DNA of 64,000 nt from UBA6183 sp943372215 (GCA_943372215.1 CALRXU020000003.1:124001-188000); one strand, 5' to 3'. Counted from the stretch's first letter, positions 17,175 to 29,600 are shown. Program-made: numbers and translations. Notes: generated by a model from the letters alone, not told the origin.

Positions 17175-18041
17175 TTATTTCTTTTTTATTAAATTCATCA
17201 AGTACTGGCCATAGCCACTTTTTAATAATTTTTGTGCTTCCACTGTTAATTGGTTGGCATCAATCCAACCATTTTTATAGGCAATTTCTTCTATGCAGCC
17301 TACCTTTAGCCCTTGTCGTTCTTCCAACACCTGCACAAATTGCCCGGCTTGCATCAACGAGGCAAATGTACCTGTATCTAACCAAGCTGTGCCGCGTTTA
17401 AGTACGCCCACTTTTAATTTTTTGCGCTCCAAATAAACCCGGTTTACATCCGTTATTTCAAGCTCTCCGCGTGGTGATGGCTTTATGTTTTTAGCAATCT
17501 CCACCACTTCATTATCATAAAAATACAACCCTGGAACAGCATAATTAGATTTTGGTTCAGCAGGTTTCTCTTCTATGCTTAAGGCGTTCATGTGTTCATC
17601 AAATTCAACCACGCCATAACGCTCAGGGTCGTTTACATGGTAAGCAAATACAACACCTCCATCGGGGTTATTGTTTTCTTTTAGTAGTTGACTTAGCCCC
17701 GCACTGAAGAAAATATTGTCTCCAAGAACCAGTGCCACCTTATCTTTACCAATAAATTGTTCCCCAATAATAAATGCCTGAGCAAGTCCATCTGGGCTTG
17801 GTTGTTCTGCATACTCAAACTTGCAACCAATTTGGCTGCCATCACCCAATAACTTCTTAAAGCCCGGCAAATCATGCGGGGTTGAAATAATTAACACTTC
17901 GCGTATGCCTGCCAGCATTAATACCGATAACGGGTAATAAATCATGGGCTTATCATAAACAGGCATCAATTGCTTGCTTACTGCTAACGTTAAGGGATGT
18001 AACCTGGTGCCGCTTCCTCCGGCTAATATAATTCCTTTCAT
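17175..18041 (-). CDS. rfbA: Glucose-1-phosphate thymidylyltransferase
   Basis: It makes dTDP-glucose from glucose-1-phosphate and dTTP, the first step to dTDP-rhamnose and related sugars. The 288-residue length and motifs ILAGGSGTRLHPLT (4-17), KQLMPVYDKPMIYYPLS (24-40), LGDNIFF and GTAWLDTGT are standard. It follows rfbB by 14 bp. rfbC and rfbD are not nearby, so the final sugar is unknown. Confidence 0.96.
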   Translation of the reverse strand: MKGIILAGGSGTRLHPLTLAVSKQLMPVYDKPMIYYPLSVLMLAGIREVLIISTPHDLPGFKKLLGDGSQIGCKFEYAEQPSPDGLAQAFIIGEQFIGKDKVALVLGDNIFFSAGLSQLLKENNNPDGGVVFAYHVNDPERYGVVEFDEHMNALSIEEKPAEPKSNYAVPGLYFYDNEVVEIAKNIKPSPRGELEITDVNRVYLERKKLKVGVLKRGTAWLDTGTFASLMQAGQFVQVLEERQGLKVGCIEEIAYKNGWIDANQLTVEAQKLLKSGYGQYLMNLIKKK

Positions 18042-18055
18042 TGTTGTGTTGTCAA

Positions 18056-19114
18056 TTATCGGGTTGCGTACATGTTGGTGTAATAGTTTTGGTAATCGCC
18101 ACTGGTAACTTCATCCATCCATTGTTGGTTTTGCATATACCAGTCAATGGTTTTTTCTATTCCTTCCTCAAATTGCAAAGAAGGTTTCCAACCCAGTTCA
18201 TTCATTATTTTATTTGCATCAATGGCATAACGCAAATCATGCCCTGCACGGTCAGTAACATAAGTAATCAACTTTTCTGATTCGCCTGCTGCCCTTCCGA
18301 GTTTCTTATCCATTGCTTTGCAAATCACCTTAATCAAATCAATATTGGTCCACTCATTAAAGCCGCCAATGTTGTAGGTTTCACCAACCTTGCCTTTATG
18401 AAAAACATCGTCAATGGCCCTTGCATGATCTACCACATATAACCAATCGCGCACATTTTCTCCTTTACCATAAACCGGCAATGGTTTGTTGTTGCGGATG
18501 TTATTAATAAACAGTGGCACTAACTTTTCAGGAAATTGGTTTGGCCCATAGTTGTTAGAGCAATTGCTTAAAACTATTCGAATTTTATAGGTATTGTGGT
18601 AGGCACGCACAAAATGATCACTGGCTGCTTTGCTGGCACTGTAAGGACTTTGCGGGTCGTATGGTGTTGTTTCTAAAAAGAAACCCCCATCATGCAAACT
18701 GCCATACACTTCGTCTGTGGAAACGTGGTAAAACAATTTATCCGCCATGTTTTCTTTCCAAGCAGTTTTAGCGGCATTCAATAAATTTACCGTTCCTACC
18801 ACATTGGTCATTACAAAATCCAAAGGGTTGGTAATGCTTCTGTCCACATGGCTTTCAGCAGCCAAATGAATCACATCAGTAAATCCATGTTGGCTAAACA
18901 AATCACTTATTTCCTGAGCGTTTACCAAATCAGCTTTTATAAAGGTATAATTGGGTGCATGCTCAATATCCGTGATGTTTTTTAAATTACCTGCATAAGT
19001 TAATTTATCCAAGTTGTAAATATGGTAATCGGGGTATTTGTTTACAAACAAACGCACCACATGCGAGCCAATAAAACCCGCTCCACCTGTAATTAAGATT
19101 TTCTTTTTTGTCAT
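18056..19114 (-). CDS. rfbB: dTDP-glucose 4,6-dehydratase
   Basis: A 352-residue extended short-chain dehydrogenase that converts dTDP-glucose to dTDP-4-keto-6-deoxyglucose. The NAD motif ILITGGAGFIGSHVVR is at the N-terminus, with HLAAESHVDRS, STDEVYG and the catalytic YSASK. The start is placed at ATG 19114: the longer frame to 19228 adds 38 residues that are only the galE coding sequence read in another frame. It lies 19 bp after galE in the same operon. Confidence 0.96.
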   Translation of the reverse strand: MTKKKILITGGAGFIGSHVVRLFVNKYPDYHIYNLDKLTYAGNLKNITDIEHAPNYTFIKADLVNAQEISDLFSQHGFTDVIHLAAESHVDRSITNPLDFVMTNVVGTVNLLNAAKTAWKENMADKLFYHVSTDEVYGSLHDGGFFLETTPYDPQSPYSASKAASDHFVRAYHNTYKIRIVLSNCSNNYGPNQFPEKLVPLFINNIRNNKPLPVYGKGENVRDWLYVVDHARAIDDVFHKGKVGETYNIGGFNEWTNIDLIKVICKAMDKKLGRAAGESEKLITYVTDRAGHDLRYAIDANKIMNELGWKPSLQFEEGIEKTIDWYMQNQQWMDEVTSGDYQNYYTNMYATR

Positions 19115-19133
19115 CGTCTTCAAAAATTGACTG

Positions 19134-20159
19134 TTATTGTTGTTGTTGTTTGGCCAAATGCAACTCCCATTTCCAGGCTGTTTCCAAGGCATTCTCCAAG
19201 CTTCGTTCAGCTTTCCAGCCCAGTTCATTCATGGCCTTATCACAAGAGGCATAAATCTGCACCACATCCCCCTCTCTGCGAGGGCCAATGCTGTAGTTTA
19301 ACTTTTTACCACTTACTTTTTCAAAAGCAGCAATGGCCTCTAAAACTGTATTACCGTTGCCGGTGCCAATGTTAAAAACAGAATAAGGTACATTATTCTT
19401 GGCCAAAAAATCAATGGCTTTTACATGCGCTTTGGCTAAGTCAACCACATGTATAAAGTCCCTGATGCAACTGCCATCACGCGTTGGGTAGTCATTACCA
19501 AACACCGTTAAACTTGCACGAATACCAATGGCTGTTTGGGTTACAAAAGGAATTAAATTATTGGGAACACCGTTAGGCAATTCGCCAATTAATGCAGAAT
19601 CGTGGGCTCCGATGGGATTAAAATAACGCAAGGCTACAATTTTGGTTGATGATGATTTAGATACATCATACAACATTTCCTCACATATTTTTTTGGTATT
19701 TCCGTAAGGGGAATTCGCCTTAACAACTGGTGAACTTTCAGTAATTGGAAGCACTTCCGGACCCACATTGCCGTAGACTGTGCAGCTTGACGAAAATACC
19801 AGCTTATCTACCCCATGTTTTTGCATGGCTTCCACCAAATTGGCCGTGCCACCCACATTGTTTTCATAATAAGCCAGAGGCTTTTCTACCGATTCTCCAA
19901 CAGCTTTATAAGCCGCAAAATGAATGACTGCGGTAATATCAGGGTGGGCAGCGAATACGGCATCTAACGCTTGCTTGTTTCGAATATCAGTTTGAATGAA
20001 GGTAAACGGCTTACCTGTAATGGTTTGAATCTGGCTCACCACCTGTACACTTGAGTTTTCAAAATTATCAATAGCCACTACTTCATAACCAGCTTGTTGT
20101 AGCTCAACAACAGTGTGTGAGCCAATAAAACCTGTACCTCCTGTTACCAATACTTTCAT
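19134..20159 (-). CDS. galE: UDP-glucose 4-epimerase
   Basis: A 341-residue SDR epimerase interconverting UDP-glucose and UDP-galactose. The N-terminal VLVTGGTGFIGSHTV, HFAAYKAVGES, SSSCTVYG and the catalytic YGNTK motif are all seen. ATG 20159 is preferred over 20186, because the Rossmann motif starts right after it. The last codons are a (CAA) run giving Gln-Gln-Gln-Gln. First gene of the minus-strand operon galE-rfbB-rfbA-isomerase-phosphatase-bioY. Confidence 0.96.
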   Translation of the reverse strand: MKVLVTGGTGFIGSHTVVELQQAGYEVVAIDNFENSSVQVVSQIQTITGKPFTFIQTDIRNKQALDAVFAAHPDITAVIHFAAYKAVGESVEKPLAYYENNVGGTANLVEAMQKHGVDKLVFSSSCTVYGNVGPEVLPITESSPVVKANSPYGNTKKICEEMLYDVSKSSSTKIVALRYFNPIGAHDSALIGELPNGVPNNLIPFVTQTAIGIRASLTVFGNDYPTRDGSCIRDFIHVVDLAKAHVKAIDFLAKNNVPYSVFNIGTGNGNTVLEAIAAFEKVSGKKLNYSIGPRREGDVVQIYASCDKAMNELGWKAERSLENALETAWKWELHLAKQQQQ

Positions 20160-20309
20160 GATATGATGCTTATAAACAGGCCGCAAGATAAGAATTTAGT
20201 GTGAAGAAAATAAGGTCATTTACTTTGATTGTGCATTATAAATAGAGACCGAATAGAACAATACAATGCAGATTGAAAGCCCTGTATAATGAAGAATACG
20301 TTTCACCAA

Positions 20310-21476
20310 CTAATACACAAACTCTCCATGAGCGGTTTTAACCACCACTTCCTTTTTATCGGCTGCTTCTACATGGCCAATAATTTGCGCTTCAATATTA
20401 AAGGTTTTTGCAATGGATATAAGGTGTTCAGCGGTAGTTTCGCTCACATAAAACTCCAATAAGCTGCCCATGTTAAACACCTTGTACATTTCGTGCCAGG
20501 TGCTGTTGCTTTGTTGTTGTATCATGTTAAACAAAGGCGGTGTTTCAAACAAGTTGTCTTTTACAAAACGTAGCCCATTGGTGTAATGCAACACCTTGGT
20601 GTGCGCGCCTCCCGTGCAATGTATCATGCCATTGATGTGGCCAAAGTGCTCATCAAAAATGGTTTTAATAATGGGCGAAAATGTGCGGGTAGGCGATAAA
20701 ATCATTTTACCCACGTTAAGCGGATGCCCTGCCACCTGATCAGTTAATGCTAAACCACCTGTGTACACCAATTCGTCTGGCACTAGTGGGTCGTAACTTT
20801 CATGCACACTTTTGTAAAGCGATGACAACACATCATGCCTGGCCATGGTTAGGCCATTGCTGCCCATGCCCGCATTGTAGGTTGTTTCGTAAGTGGTTTG
20901 CCCATAGCTGGCAAAACCTACAATCACATCCCCTGGTTTAATGTTTTTGTTATCAATAATGCTGCTGCGTTTTGCACGTGCTGTAACAGTACTATCTACA
21001 ATAATGGTTCTTACCAAATCACCAACATCAGCAGTTTCTCCGCCTGTTGAATGTATGCGGATGCCATAACTGCGTAACATTTCTATAAACTCTTCTGTTC
21101 CGTCAATGATGGTTTTTATGACCTCACCCGGCACCAAGTTTTTGTTTCTGCCAATGGTGCTTGATAATAAAATATCCTGATACACGCCTGCTGCCAATAG
21201 GTCGTTGGTATTCATTACCACTGCATCCTGGGCAATGCCTTTCCACACGCTTAAATCTCCTGTTTCTTTCCAGTACAAATAAGCCAAGCTGCTTTTGGTG
21301 CCTGCTCCGTCAGCGTGCATCAGGTTGCAATAGGCTTCATCACCCCCTAAAAAATCAGGAACAATTTTACAAAATGCCTGAGGAAAAAGCCCTTTGTCAA
21401 TATCTTTAATGGCTGCGTGTACATCTTCCTTTTGGGAAGAAACGCCACGTTTCATGTATTTATCTGAAGTCATCAT
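20310..21476 (-). CDS. purM: Phosphoribosylformylglycinamidine cyclo-ligase-like (AIR synthase)
   Basis: A 388-residue member of the AIR synthase family (purine biosynthesis, ATP-dependent closure of FGAM to AIR). Features include HADGAGTKSSLAYLYW (about 54-69), the VVMNTNDLLAAG segment (about 85-97), STGGETADVGD (about 143-153) and MIHCTGGAHTKVL. It is longer than E. coli PurM (345) and represents the divergent Bacteroidota form. Alternative starts at residues 2 and 8 are possible. It is separated from galE by about 150 bp of sequence with no clear signal. Confidence 0.85.
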   Translation of the reverse strand: MMTSDKYMKRGVSSQKEDVHAAIKDIDKGLFPQAFCKIVPDFLGGDEAYCNLMHADGAGTKSSLAYLYWKETGDLSVWKGIAQDAVVMNTNDLLAAGVYQDILLSSTIGRNKNLVPGEVIKTIIDGTEEFIEMLRSYGIRIHSTGGETADVGDLVRTIIVDSTVTARAKRSSIIDNKNIKPGDVIVGFASYGQTTYETTYNAGMGSNGLTMARHDVLSSLYKSVHESYDPLVPDELVYTGGLALTDQVAGHPLNVGKMILSPTRTFSPIIKTIFDEHFGHINGMIHCTGGAHTKVLHYTNGLRFVKDNLFETPPLFNMIQQQSNSTWHEMYKVFNMGSLLEFYVSETTAEHLISIAKTFNIEAQIIGHVEAADKKEVVVKTAHGEFVY

Positions 21477-21523
21477 CTAGGGGGCAAAGATAAGATTTAC
21501 CCTAACGATACCCAACCTGCTAT

Positions 21524-23458
21524 TTAACGTTTTATTTTATAATCGGTGCTCAATACCCTAAACGTTGTTCTTCTGTTTTCCTGGTGTTGCTCATCGGTGC
21601 AATCAACACCATCTACACAATCATTTACCAGCTTGCTTTCTCCATAACCAACAGCCTTTAAGCGATCTTTGGCAATACCATTCTTTAAGAGGTAATCAAC
21701 GCAGCTTTGCGCACGTCTTTGGCTTAACTTCATGTTGTAGTCTTCTGCTGCGCGGCTATCGGTGTGTGAAGCCAGTTCAATCACAATCTCTGGGTTTTTG
21801 TTTAGTATTTTCACCAATGAATCCAACACTTTAGCTGCTTCTGGCCTAATATCAGCTTTATCTAAATCATAGTAAATACCTTGCAGGGTAAACTCCACTC
21901 CTTCATCTGGTATGGGGTCAATGTATAAGGTTACCTGTACCACGCTGTCCTTGGTAACATTTTGCGTAGATACCTTTACTTCATTGCTCCTGAAATACTT
22001 TTCTTTGCTGGCTTCAATATTGTATAACTCATTTAAAACCAATTCATTTACAAACTCTCCGTTTGCTCCTGTTTTTATAGTCACGGGTTGTTTACCTTCT
22101 GATAAGGTAACAATGGCATTTGCGGCAGGACTGTTGGTTTCTTTATCTATTACTACACCTTTTAGTAAAAAGGTATAAGGCTTAATGCTAATGCTGTAAA
22201 TATCATCATCCCCTGCACCGCCCTCACGATTACTTGAATAATAAGCAATTGGTTTTGACCTATCCTGGTTATTGGTAAAGGTAATACCAAAATCATCGCT
22301 TCCACTGTTAATGGGGCTTTGTAAATTTTGTGCCTTGGTAAAGGTATTGGCAGAATCTTTTGTATAAAACAAATCCAGCCCTCCCATTCCAAAATGGCCC
22401 TTACTGGCAAAATGTAGCCTGCCATCAGGATGTACTGAGGGAAACATATCATCCTCGGTGGTGTTTACATTTGGCCCTAAATTCACTGGAGTGCCCCATT
22501 TGGCCGTTACTGGATTATAGTCAATGTAATAAACATCCTTTTCTCCATAGGCTCCTGGCATGTTACTGGCAAAATACAATCGCTTCATATCAGGGGTAAA
22601 AGCAGGATGACCTACGCTAAAACTATCACTGCAAAAAGGCAGCACCTGTGGCTGAATCCATTGGCCATTTTGTTTGTAACTCACGTAAATTTTGCAATTC
22701 AACCCTTTGCCGTCTGTTCCATTGCATTGGGTAAAAAACATGGTGGTATTTGCAGAATCTACCCAAGCAGCTCCCTCATTAAAATTACTATTCACCAACC
22801 CTTTAACCTTGCTAACACCTGAGAAATTATCTGCCTGTTGGGTGGCTTCAAAAATGTCTGCACATTTTTGTCCTGTCCACTCAAAAATAATATTACCAGT
22901 ACTTTCTGTTCTGGATGAGCTCCAGGTTAATTTGCCATCTGAAAGGAAAGGAGCATAATCACTATAAATGGTATTCACCGCTTTAATATTGGTGATGGTA
23001 AATTTTTGCGGTGTAAGTTTCCATGCGGCTGCAATCCTTGAAGCTTGCAACTCACGCTCTCCATTCTTATCACCAGGCACTTCAAACAAAAAGTCGTTAA
23101 ACTGCCTAGCTGCATCATCATATCGCTCAAAGTTTTTCAGTAACAAGCCGTACGAATACAGAATTTTCGGGTCAGGATATTTGGTATTTACCAATTGTTC
23201 ATACCAGCTAAATGCTTGTTTAAAATTATTGCTTAACCGATAACTTTCTGCAATCCAAAAAAGCACTTCTGCCTTTTTCTCTTCATCAGCTACTTTGGGA
23301 TACACCTTTTTATACAATCCAGCAGCTGTATTGTACTTTTTATTATTAAAAACACTTTGTGCCTTTTGCAACTCCAGATCTAAGGCTGAAACTACTTGTT
23401 CCTGAGCTTTTGCCGCCCAAATGGTGCATAACATCACCATAAAAATTACTGCCCGCAT
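21524..23458 (-). CDS. PorE-like TPR/beta-propeller/OmpA outer-membrane protein
   Basis: A 644-residue secreted protein. Parts in order: signal peptide (1-18, cleaved after AKA), TPR-like helices (about 25-135), PD40/WD40-type beta-propeller blades (about 180-400, e.g. MKRLYFASNMPGAYG and GRLHFASKGHFGMGGLD), a carboxypeptidase-regulatory-like domain (about 420-500) and an OmpA peptidoglycan-binding domain (about 530-640, SHTDSRA and NRRTTF). This architecture matches PorE, the periplasmic peptidoglycan anchor of the type IX secretion system. A second copy of the same architecture lies at 31578-33644. Which one is the true PorE cannot be decided from sequence alone. Confidence 0.82.
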   Translation of the reverse strand: MRAVIFMVMLCTIWAAKAQEQVVSALDLELQKAQSVFNNKKYNTAAGLYKKVYPKVADEEKKAEVLFWIAESYRLSNNFKQAFSWYEQLVNTKYPDPKILYSYGLLLKNFERYDDAARQFNDFLFEVPGDKNGERELQASRIAAAWKLTPQKFTITNIKAVNTIYSDYAPFLSDGKLTWSSSRTESTGNIIFEWTGQKCADIFEATQQADNFSGVSKVKGLVNSNFNEGAAWVDSANTTMFFTQCNGTDGKGLNCKIYVSYKQNGQWIQPQVLPFCSDSFSVGHPAFTPDMKRLYFASNMPGAYGEKDVYYIDYNPVTAKWGTPVNLGPNVNTTEDDMFPSVHPDGRLHFASKGHFGMGGLDLFYTKDSANTFTKAQNLQSPINSGSDDFGITFTNNQDRSKPIAYYSSNREGGAGDDDIYSISIKPYTFLLKGVVIDKETNSPAANAIVTLSEGKQPVTIKTGANGEFVNELVLNELYNIEASKEKYFRSNEVKVSTQNVTKDSVVQVTLYIDPIPDEGVEFTLQGIYYDLDKADIRPEAAKVLDSLVKILNKNPEIVIELASHTDSRAAEDYNMKLSQRRAQSCVDYLLKNGIAKDRLKAVGYGESKLVNDCVDGVDCTDEQHQENRRTTFRVLSTDYKIKR

Positions 23459-23547
23459 AGTTGTTCAAATTAAACAAAAAAGCTGTGTATTGACTAACGA
23501 AAATAGTAACTTAATATTTTACCAGTAAAAGACATGAATAGGCAATA

Positions 23548-23579
23548 AAAAAGGCGGGCCTTGGAAAGCCCGCCTTTTT
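23548..23579 (-). terminator. Bidirectional terminator after the 2058-residue cargo gene
   Basis: AAAAAGGCGGGC and GCCCGCCTTTTT form a strong stem flanked by A and T runs. It lies just downstream of the minus-strand gene stop at 23601. Confidence 0.9.
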
Positions 23580-23600
23580 GTAAAGAAATTATTGAAGCGC

Positions 23601-26600
23601 TTATTCTGCTTTAACCAATTTGGTATTGTAAATCATTACACCATTTGAGCTGATGTTTACCACATACACACCGTTTGTTAAATCAGTTAAATCAATGGAG
23701 TTGAGTTTATTAAACCCTTCTGTCAATCGCATATCTAATTGTTTAACCAACTTTCCTGTAACATCTGTAATAACCAATTTGGCCATTGCATCAGTAGTTG
23801 ATTCCACTTCAACAAACAAGGCATCGCGAACAGGGTTTGGATAAATAATTACCTGAGAAGCTGTGCGGTTGCTGCTATTGATGGTAACCATATTGCTGTA
23901 TGTAAACCCACCATCTAAGTCAACTTGTTTTAAACGATAGTACACCACTTTGTTTTGAACGAACACTTCTTTATCAGCATAACTGTAGTTGTTTGTGCGG
24001 TTGCTGTTTCCAGCACTGTTCACAAAAGTAACTTGTCTAAAGTTTCTACCATCTGTTGAACGTTCTAAAGCAAAACCACGGCTATTGTATTCGCTAGCAG
24101 TAGCCCAACGCAATATAGCGTCTGCACGGTTGGCATTTCCTGTAAAGCTTAACATTACTACTGGCAATGGGTTGTTATTTGCTCCAACCATAAATTGTCC
24201 ACCAAAAATGGCTTGTGTTTGCGCAAACGTTACATTCTGAGTACCAAAGTTAACCGAAGCGGCAGTAGCATTGGCTATTGACCAAGCATTTACCGAAGTA
24301 TTTGCTCTGTTATACAATTTCAAATCAGCCGCATTTACGCCAGAGTTTAAGTTCCCAGTAGGGAAAGTGAAACTGAAGTTAGTAGAGATTGAGGTACCAG
24401 TACCATAACGATATGCAAGCCAATAAGCTGGATGTAAGGTTGTAACGCCACCTGGATTAGTGATAGGGCTTACACCCAATTGCGGTGCAGCAAAACGGTG
24501 CACATAAACGCTATCTGTTCCTACGAATCCATTATAAACTAAACTTAGGTTAGTTCCAGTAAAACCATAAGTACCATCAATTGGAACTATTTGCGAAGCC
24601 ACTGTAGGTGCGCCAAGTGGGTATGTTGCCGCTACCCATGTTGGGGCTGCGGTTCCAAACAATCCAGTGTGGCAGTTTCCAGAAGCGTCAGTCGCAAAAG
24701 TGTTTCCTGTTCCCTCATCAAAACGATAGTAGGCCACAAGATTTGCACTTGGCGCGTTGGCTAATCGGGTGTGCATGTTGCTTCTGATTTGGTCTGCAGT
24801 GCGCGCAACGTTCCAAATTTTCACCTCATCAAGCTGACCTAATAATGGCTTGGCACTTTGGTTGTTGTTACCAATAAACACATTGGTATTAAATGGTACT
24901 ATGGCTGAGGTTGGAATTGCTTCATCACGCACAACTCTACCATTGATATAAAGCCTGATATTGTTTGGACTAAATGTTGCGGCCACGTGTGTAAATCCAT
25001 TAGGCACCAAAATACTAGAGAATACTTGATAGAAACCTGTAGTGGTATTCACTGTAAATTTCAATGAGTCGCCTACGGTTAACGCAAGTTCGTATTGAAT
25101 AAATCCAAAAGCAGAATCTTTAGCGATAATGCTTCTTTCAGCACCAGTGGTTACTTTGCTCAACCAAGCTTCCAACGTAAGTTCGTTTGCAGGATTCAAG
25201 GCAGGTGTTTCGGTAACACGCAATGAACTTGTACCTCCAAAATTCAAGGCATTTACAGAGGCCACACCCAAACTTAGGTTGGTAACATTAAATGTTGTGG
25301 TAAATGTATCATTTGATGCATCACCATCACCTGCCAACGATGTCCAAGCTTTTAACGTATAAAGCCCTGCGGTGGTTGGGTTGAAGGTAGTACTTAATGT
25401 AACACTCGCATTAGCTGCTGATGCTATTGATGAAATAGTAGCAGTTCCAGTATAGTTTACAGGACCAGTTATAGAAACATTTACTGGCACATTTGTTTGT
25501 GCTGAAGAACCATAATTTCTAACGGTAACTTGCGGAGCTATAGCTGCAGAGCCAACTATTACTGAACGGCAAGGTGCTGAAGAAGATATTGCCCCCATGT
25601 CATTTGCACCATCAATAAAGCGGATGTTATCAACATCCACGATTACATCATTCGAGGTATTTAACCAATCACAAAGAATTCTTACCACAACGTCATTGCC
25701 ATTAAATGCTGCCAATGATGTAGCATAAGATACATGATTTACTGATGGAATATGGTTAGATGAATTGATTGTTGCAATAGTTGTAAACGAAATACCACAA
25801 TTGGTTGATACCTGAATTTTAATACTATCAGTAGGCCCATTAAATGTAGCTGCTGTACCTCCTAAGTTATTTAACACGCGGTAATCGAACCTTAATATCG
25901 AGTTTGCATTAATGTTAACGATTCTAGGTGATTGAATAGATGCATTTGCAGCAAATCCGCTTAATCCATTAATGTTCACACGTAAACCATTGGTTGTGTT
26001 ATTACCCGCAGCCGCGTTAACCACAAAACGATCTAAGCTCCAGCCCGCTGGTGTGGTAAGTGCTGCATTAAATGTTTGGGTTAGTGGTGCGGCTGTTGCC
26101 ACAGAAACAGTACGTACTTCATTTAGCAATGAATCATTTACTTTGTTATTATCCGGAATAAAACGAGTCCAAGCAGAAAGCGTATAGTTACCTGTTTGGT
26201 TAAAGTTAAAATTGCTGGCTAATATAAAGTTTGAGGTTGCACCGCTGGCCAATGTTCCTGTTTTAATAGAAACAGGGCCAAGGTTGGTAACCACATTTGT
26301 TGGACTGGTAATTCTACCTTGAATAACTAAACTATCAGTAGCAAAATTCTGATTTAACAGTCCAAGGTTCGTTACAGCTACTTGTACGTTTTGCGTACCT
26401 GTACTTAAGCAGCCTACTGCTGGAGTAACTAATGCCGTAACACCCAAATCATCGTTAATTTGCAAGCGAGGTTCAATCATAAAGCGGAACCCATTGTTCG
26501 GTGCAAAATCAATCCAAGGAGCAATTAATGCAGCCGCTAAAGATGTCGGACTTTGACGGAAATACATGGTACTTGGTCTTATTGGAGTTTCGTTTTGGAA

Positions 26601-29600
26601 CGCAAAACCTATGTTATTGGCAGTGGTTTGTCTTACTCCTACAAAGAAATTTCCATTCACTGCAACTGCAGGAACTGATAAATTAAATATACCATTTAAT
26701 GTTTGTAAAGGTGCAGATTCCCAAATAGGCGCAACTTTAGGACCAAAATTAGCTCCTGAATCAGCATAAATTACCACTTGAAAATCTCTTGGAGCAACAA
26801 ATGCCACGTTGGTAAAGTTCACATTTACTTGAGTAACTGCATTTGCAAATGGTGTATAAAACTTGGCTGCAAGCTCTCCAAATCCATTATTACCAACGTT
26901 ACCTGTTGGCCCTGTAGTAATGTTTGCATAACTCAACGCATTTAACGTATTTTCTCTTATCCATACTGCAGTATCGTTGGCTGTATTTTGGTCACCTGAA
27001 GGCATAATGGCACGAATCGTGTCTATTCCAACAAAGTTTGGTGAATAAACCGGCATACTAATAATAGTATCTGCCAATGGTGAGATGCTTGGTATGAGTT
27101 GTGTTAAGGTGGCAACATTTACTCCACTAATAGTTACTGTAATGGTTTTGTTTACCGCTGCAGTAATTGCATTGTTTTTAATTCTCACGCGTATGTTTTC
27201 ATCTGTTCCAACCGGAATACGGCCATAAGTATAGATAATGGTAGCCGCCAAATCGTTGGTAATAAACGGTGTTGTTGACTCCCACGCACCTTTGTAGCAG
27301 ATAGCTGATCTTGAATTGTTATCAATATCTGTAAGTACAGTTGCGATACGCGTAGTTGATAAATCAGCATCACCGTTTGATGCACCAGTTAAATAAGGCT
27401 CTGTGGTATTTAAATAGGTTGGAGTTTTTAGATTTGTATTGGCTTCATTTGGAGCAGCAGCAGTTTGATAGCCTCCGGTAACTGTAGCAAAAACAGTTCC
27501 ACCCCATCCGGCAACAAAGGTTGTTCCTTGATAGGTATTGCGGTCAATATCATGTGTTCCAGCAGTAGTGGTATTAATCCAAACAGCCATGTGTCCATTT
27601 TGGGTAGAGGCACCTCCTGTTCTGGTATTGGTGATAATGTTATTACGCATTCTGAAGATATTAGCCGTACCCGAATTAAACTTACCAATGCCAACTGAAC
27701 GAGTAGTTAAGGCAGCGGCAGTTCCTCCAACAGCAGCACCTCCAATTCTTATTGTATTTTGGAAAATGTTGAATTCACCACTTCCAGTTCCGGTAACTGC
27801 TATACCATTTACACCTCCAATTGCACCTCCATTAACGGCATTGTTTGCATCTAAGAAAGCAATGCTATTATTGCTGATATTATACAAACTGCCTGTTGCA
27901 GTAGCTGGTGGAGTTATAATCATTCCAAAAATTGCTGTGTTGGTACTCTTAAATCCAAAAATTCTATTTTTGGTAATGGTCGCATTAACACTTACTGTGG
28001 CTGGTGTTCCACCCAAACTAATAGCCCTTGATTGACCGGTAGCAGTGAAGGCCACATCATGGAAAAAGCTATTCGAGTCAATTACAACTTGGCCCAGGTT
28101 GTTTAAGTTGCTTACTCCTGCAAATCCAATATTAACAAACTGGTTATTTCTAATCAATATATTACTAATTGGCGCATTGCCGTTAATGGCATCAAACACA
28201 ATTCCATTCCTTCCACCTTGTATAAAGTTATTTAAAAAGGTATTGTTTGAGTTGGCTGTACTTGCCACAACAGTATTGGTTAACCAAATATTGTGTGCTG
28301 TACTGGCAGCACTTGCATTTAACAAACGGCAAAACCTAAAGATGTTATTGGTTGCACCCACATCAAACCTGCAGGTGAAATTTGTTGCTGCAGATGCCGT
28401 ATGATTAAACTCGAGCAATTGCGCAGTTCCTACTCCACCTGGTCGTCCATCAAAGGTTACGTTGTCCGCACCGTTTAAAACCATTAAGGTGAGAGCGGCA
28501 CTGGTAGAAACACTCTTTACTACTGTTGCTGTATCAGCTGGGCGAATTAAAATGGAGGTGTAATTTGAACCCGTTGTATTGCCACTAGAGTCTAAAACAC
28601 AAGTAGCCGTTTCAATAACACTGCTATTTAAGCGTACATTAATAGTTCCTTGATGTGTTCCTAAGTTAATTGCATCAAATGCAGCCTTTAATGTTGCGTA
28701 AGTAGCATTAGCAACACCCGCTGAAGAAGTAACACTAATTTCAGTAGCCCCTAAAATGGTTCTTGAACCAGTAGGACTCTGTACTGTAGGGGTGCGAGGT
28801 ACTCCACCTATTGTAATGCTATTGCACTCAGCGTCTAGTATATTGTTTACCGTGGCTGTTGGCTTCACATCATATACCAACCAGAAAAAATTAGCTCCAT
28901 CATTTAGCGTTTGATTTCCTGTAATGTTAAACGAGCCATTTGGAGCACCAATCTGGCCAAACCTGTTTGTAGTAGCGAAAGTATTTGAGTTGCCTGTGTA
29001 GAATATTTTTGCACTATCAATGCTGTTTGCTGCATTGGTTGTTGCACCTGTGTTTAATGTAAAGCTAGTTGCACTTAATGGACTAACAGTACCGCTCATA
29101 TTTACCGTAATACCAATAATTTCGGCATTTGAAGTACCTCTGAATACTGAAGCAGTATTTGATTGTGTGGTGGTAGATGAAGTGTATGTCATTCCTGCAA
29201 TGTAGAAACTGTCAACTATCACGCGGTCAACGTACATGTGGTTTCCATAACCCGAGATAAATTCAAACCGAACCTGTGTAGTTCCAACAGGTAATGAAAG
29301 AGCTTTAGTAGTCCATTGACTAGAGGTAGGAGTAAAGCCTGCCGTTTGCGAATTTGCTGTAGTAACGCCTGTTGTTGTATTAATCGTTTGGCTTGACCCC
29401 CAACCAATTAATCGGTTAAAAGAAATGCCATTAAATGTGTAAATCACCAAAGAATCAGTTGCGGCTGGATATGCAGCATGTGCCACATCAAACCGTAAGG
29501 TATCTCCGGCTACCGTGGGCGAAAAAACTGGTGTTTCCAAACGTGCAACAGCACCTCCACCAATATTAAAGAAATTTGCTCTTACCGCAGCAGCAGTGCC

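Noticed and set aside
19134..19155. Phase-variable CAA microsatellite at the galE end
   Set aside because: Only four to five units, at the very C-terminus, so length change would have little effect.
18056..19228. Longer form of the rfbB frame starting at 19228
   Set aside because: The first 38 residues are the galE coding sequence read in another frame; the Rossmann motif starts right after ATG 19114.
27538..28035. Plus-strand frame of 165 residues inside the giant cargo gene
   Set aside because: It is the reverse of the low-complexity cargo repeats; hydrophobic-looking composition is a by-product.
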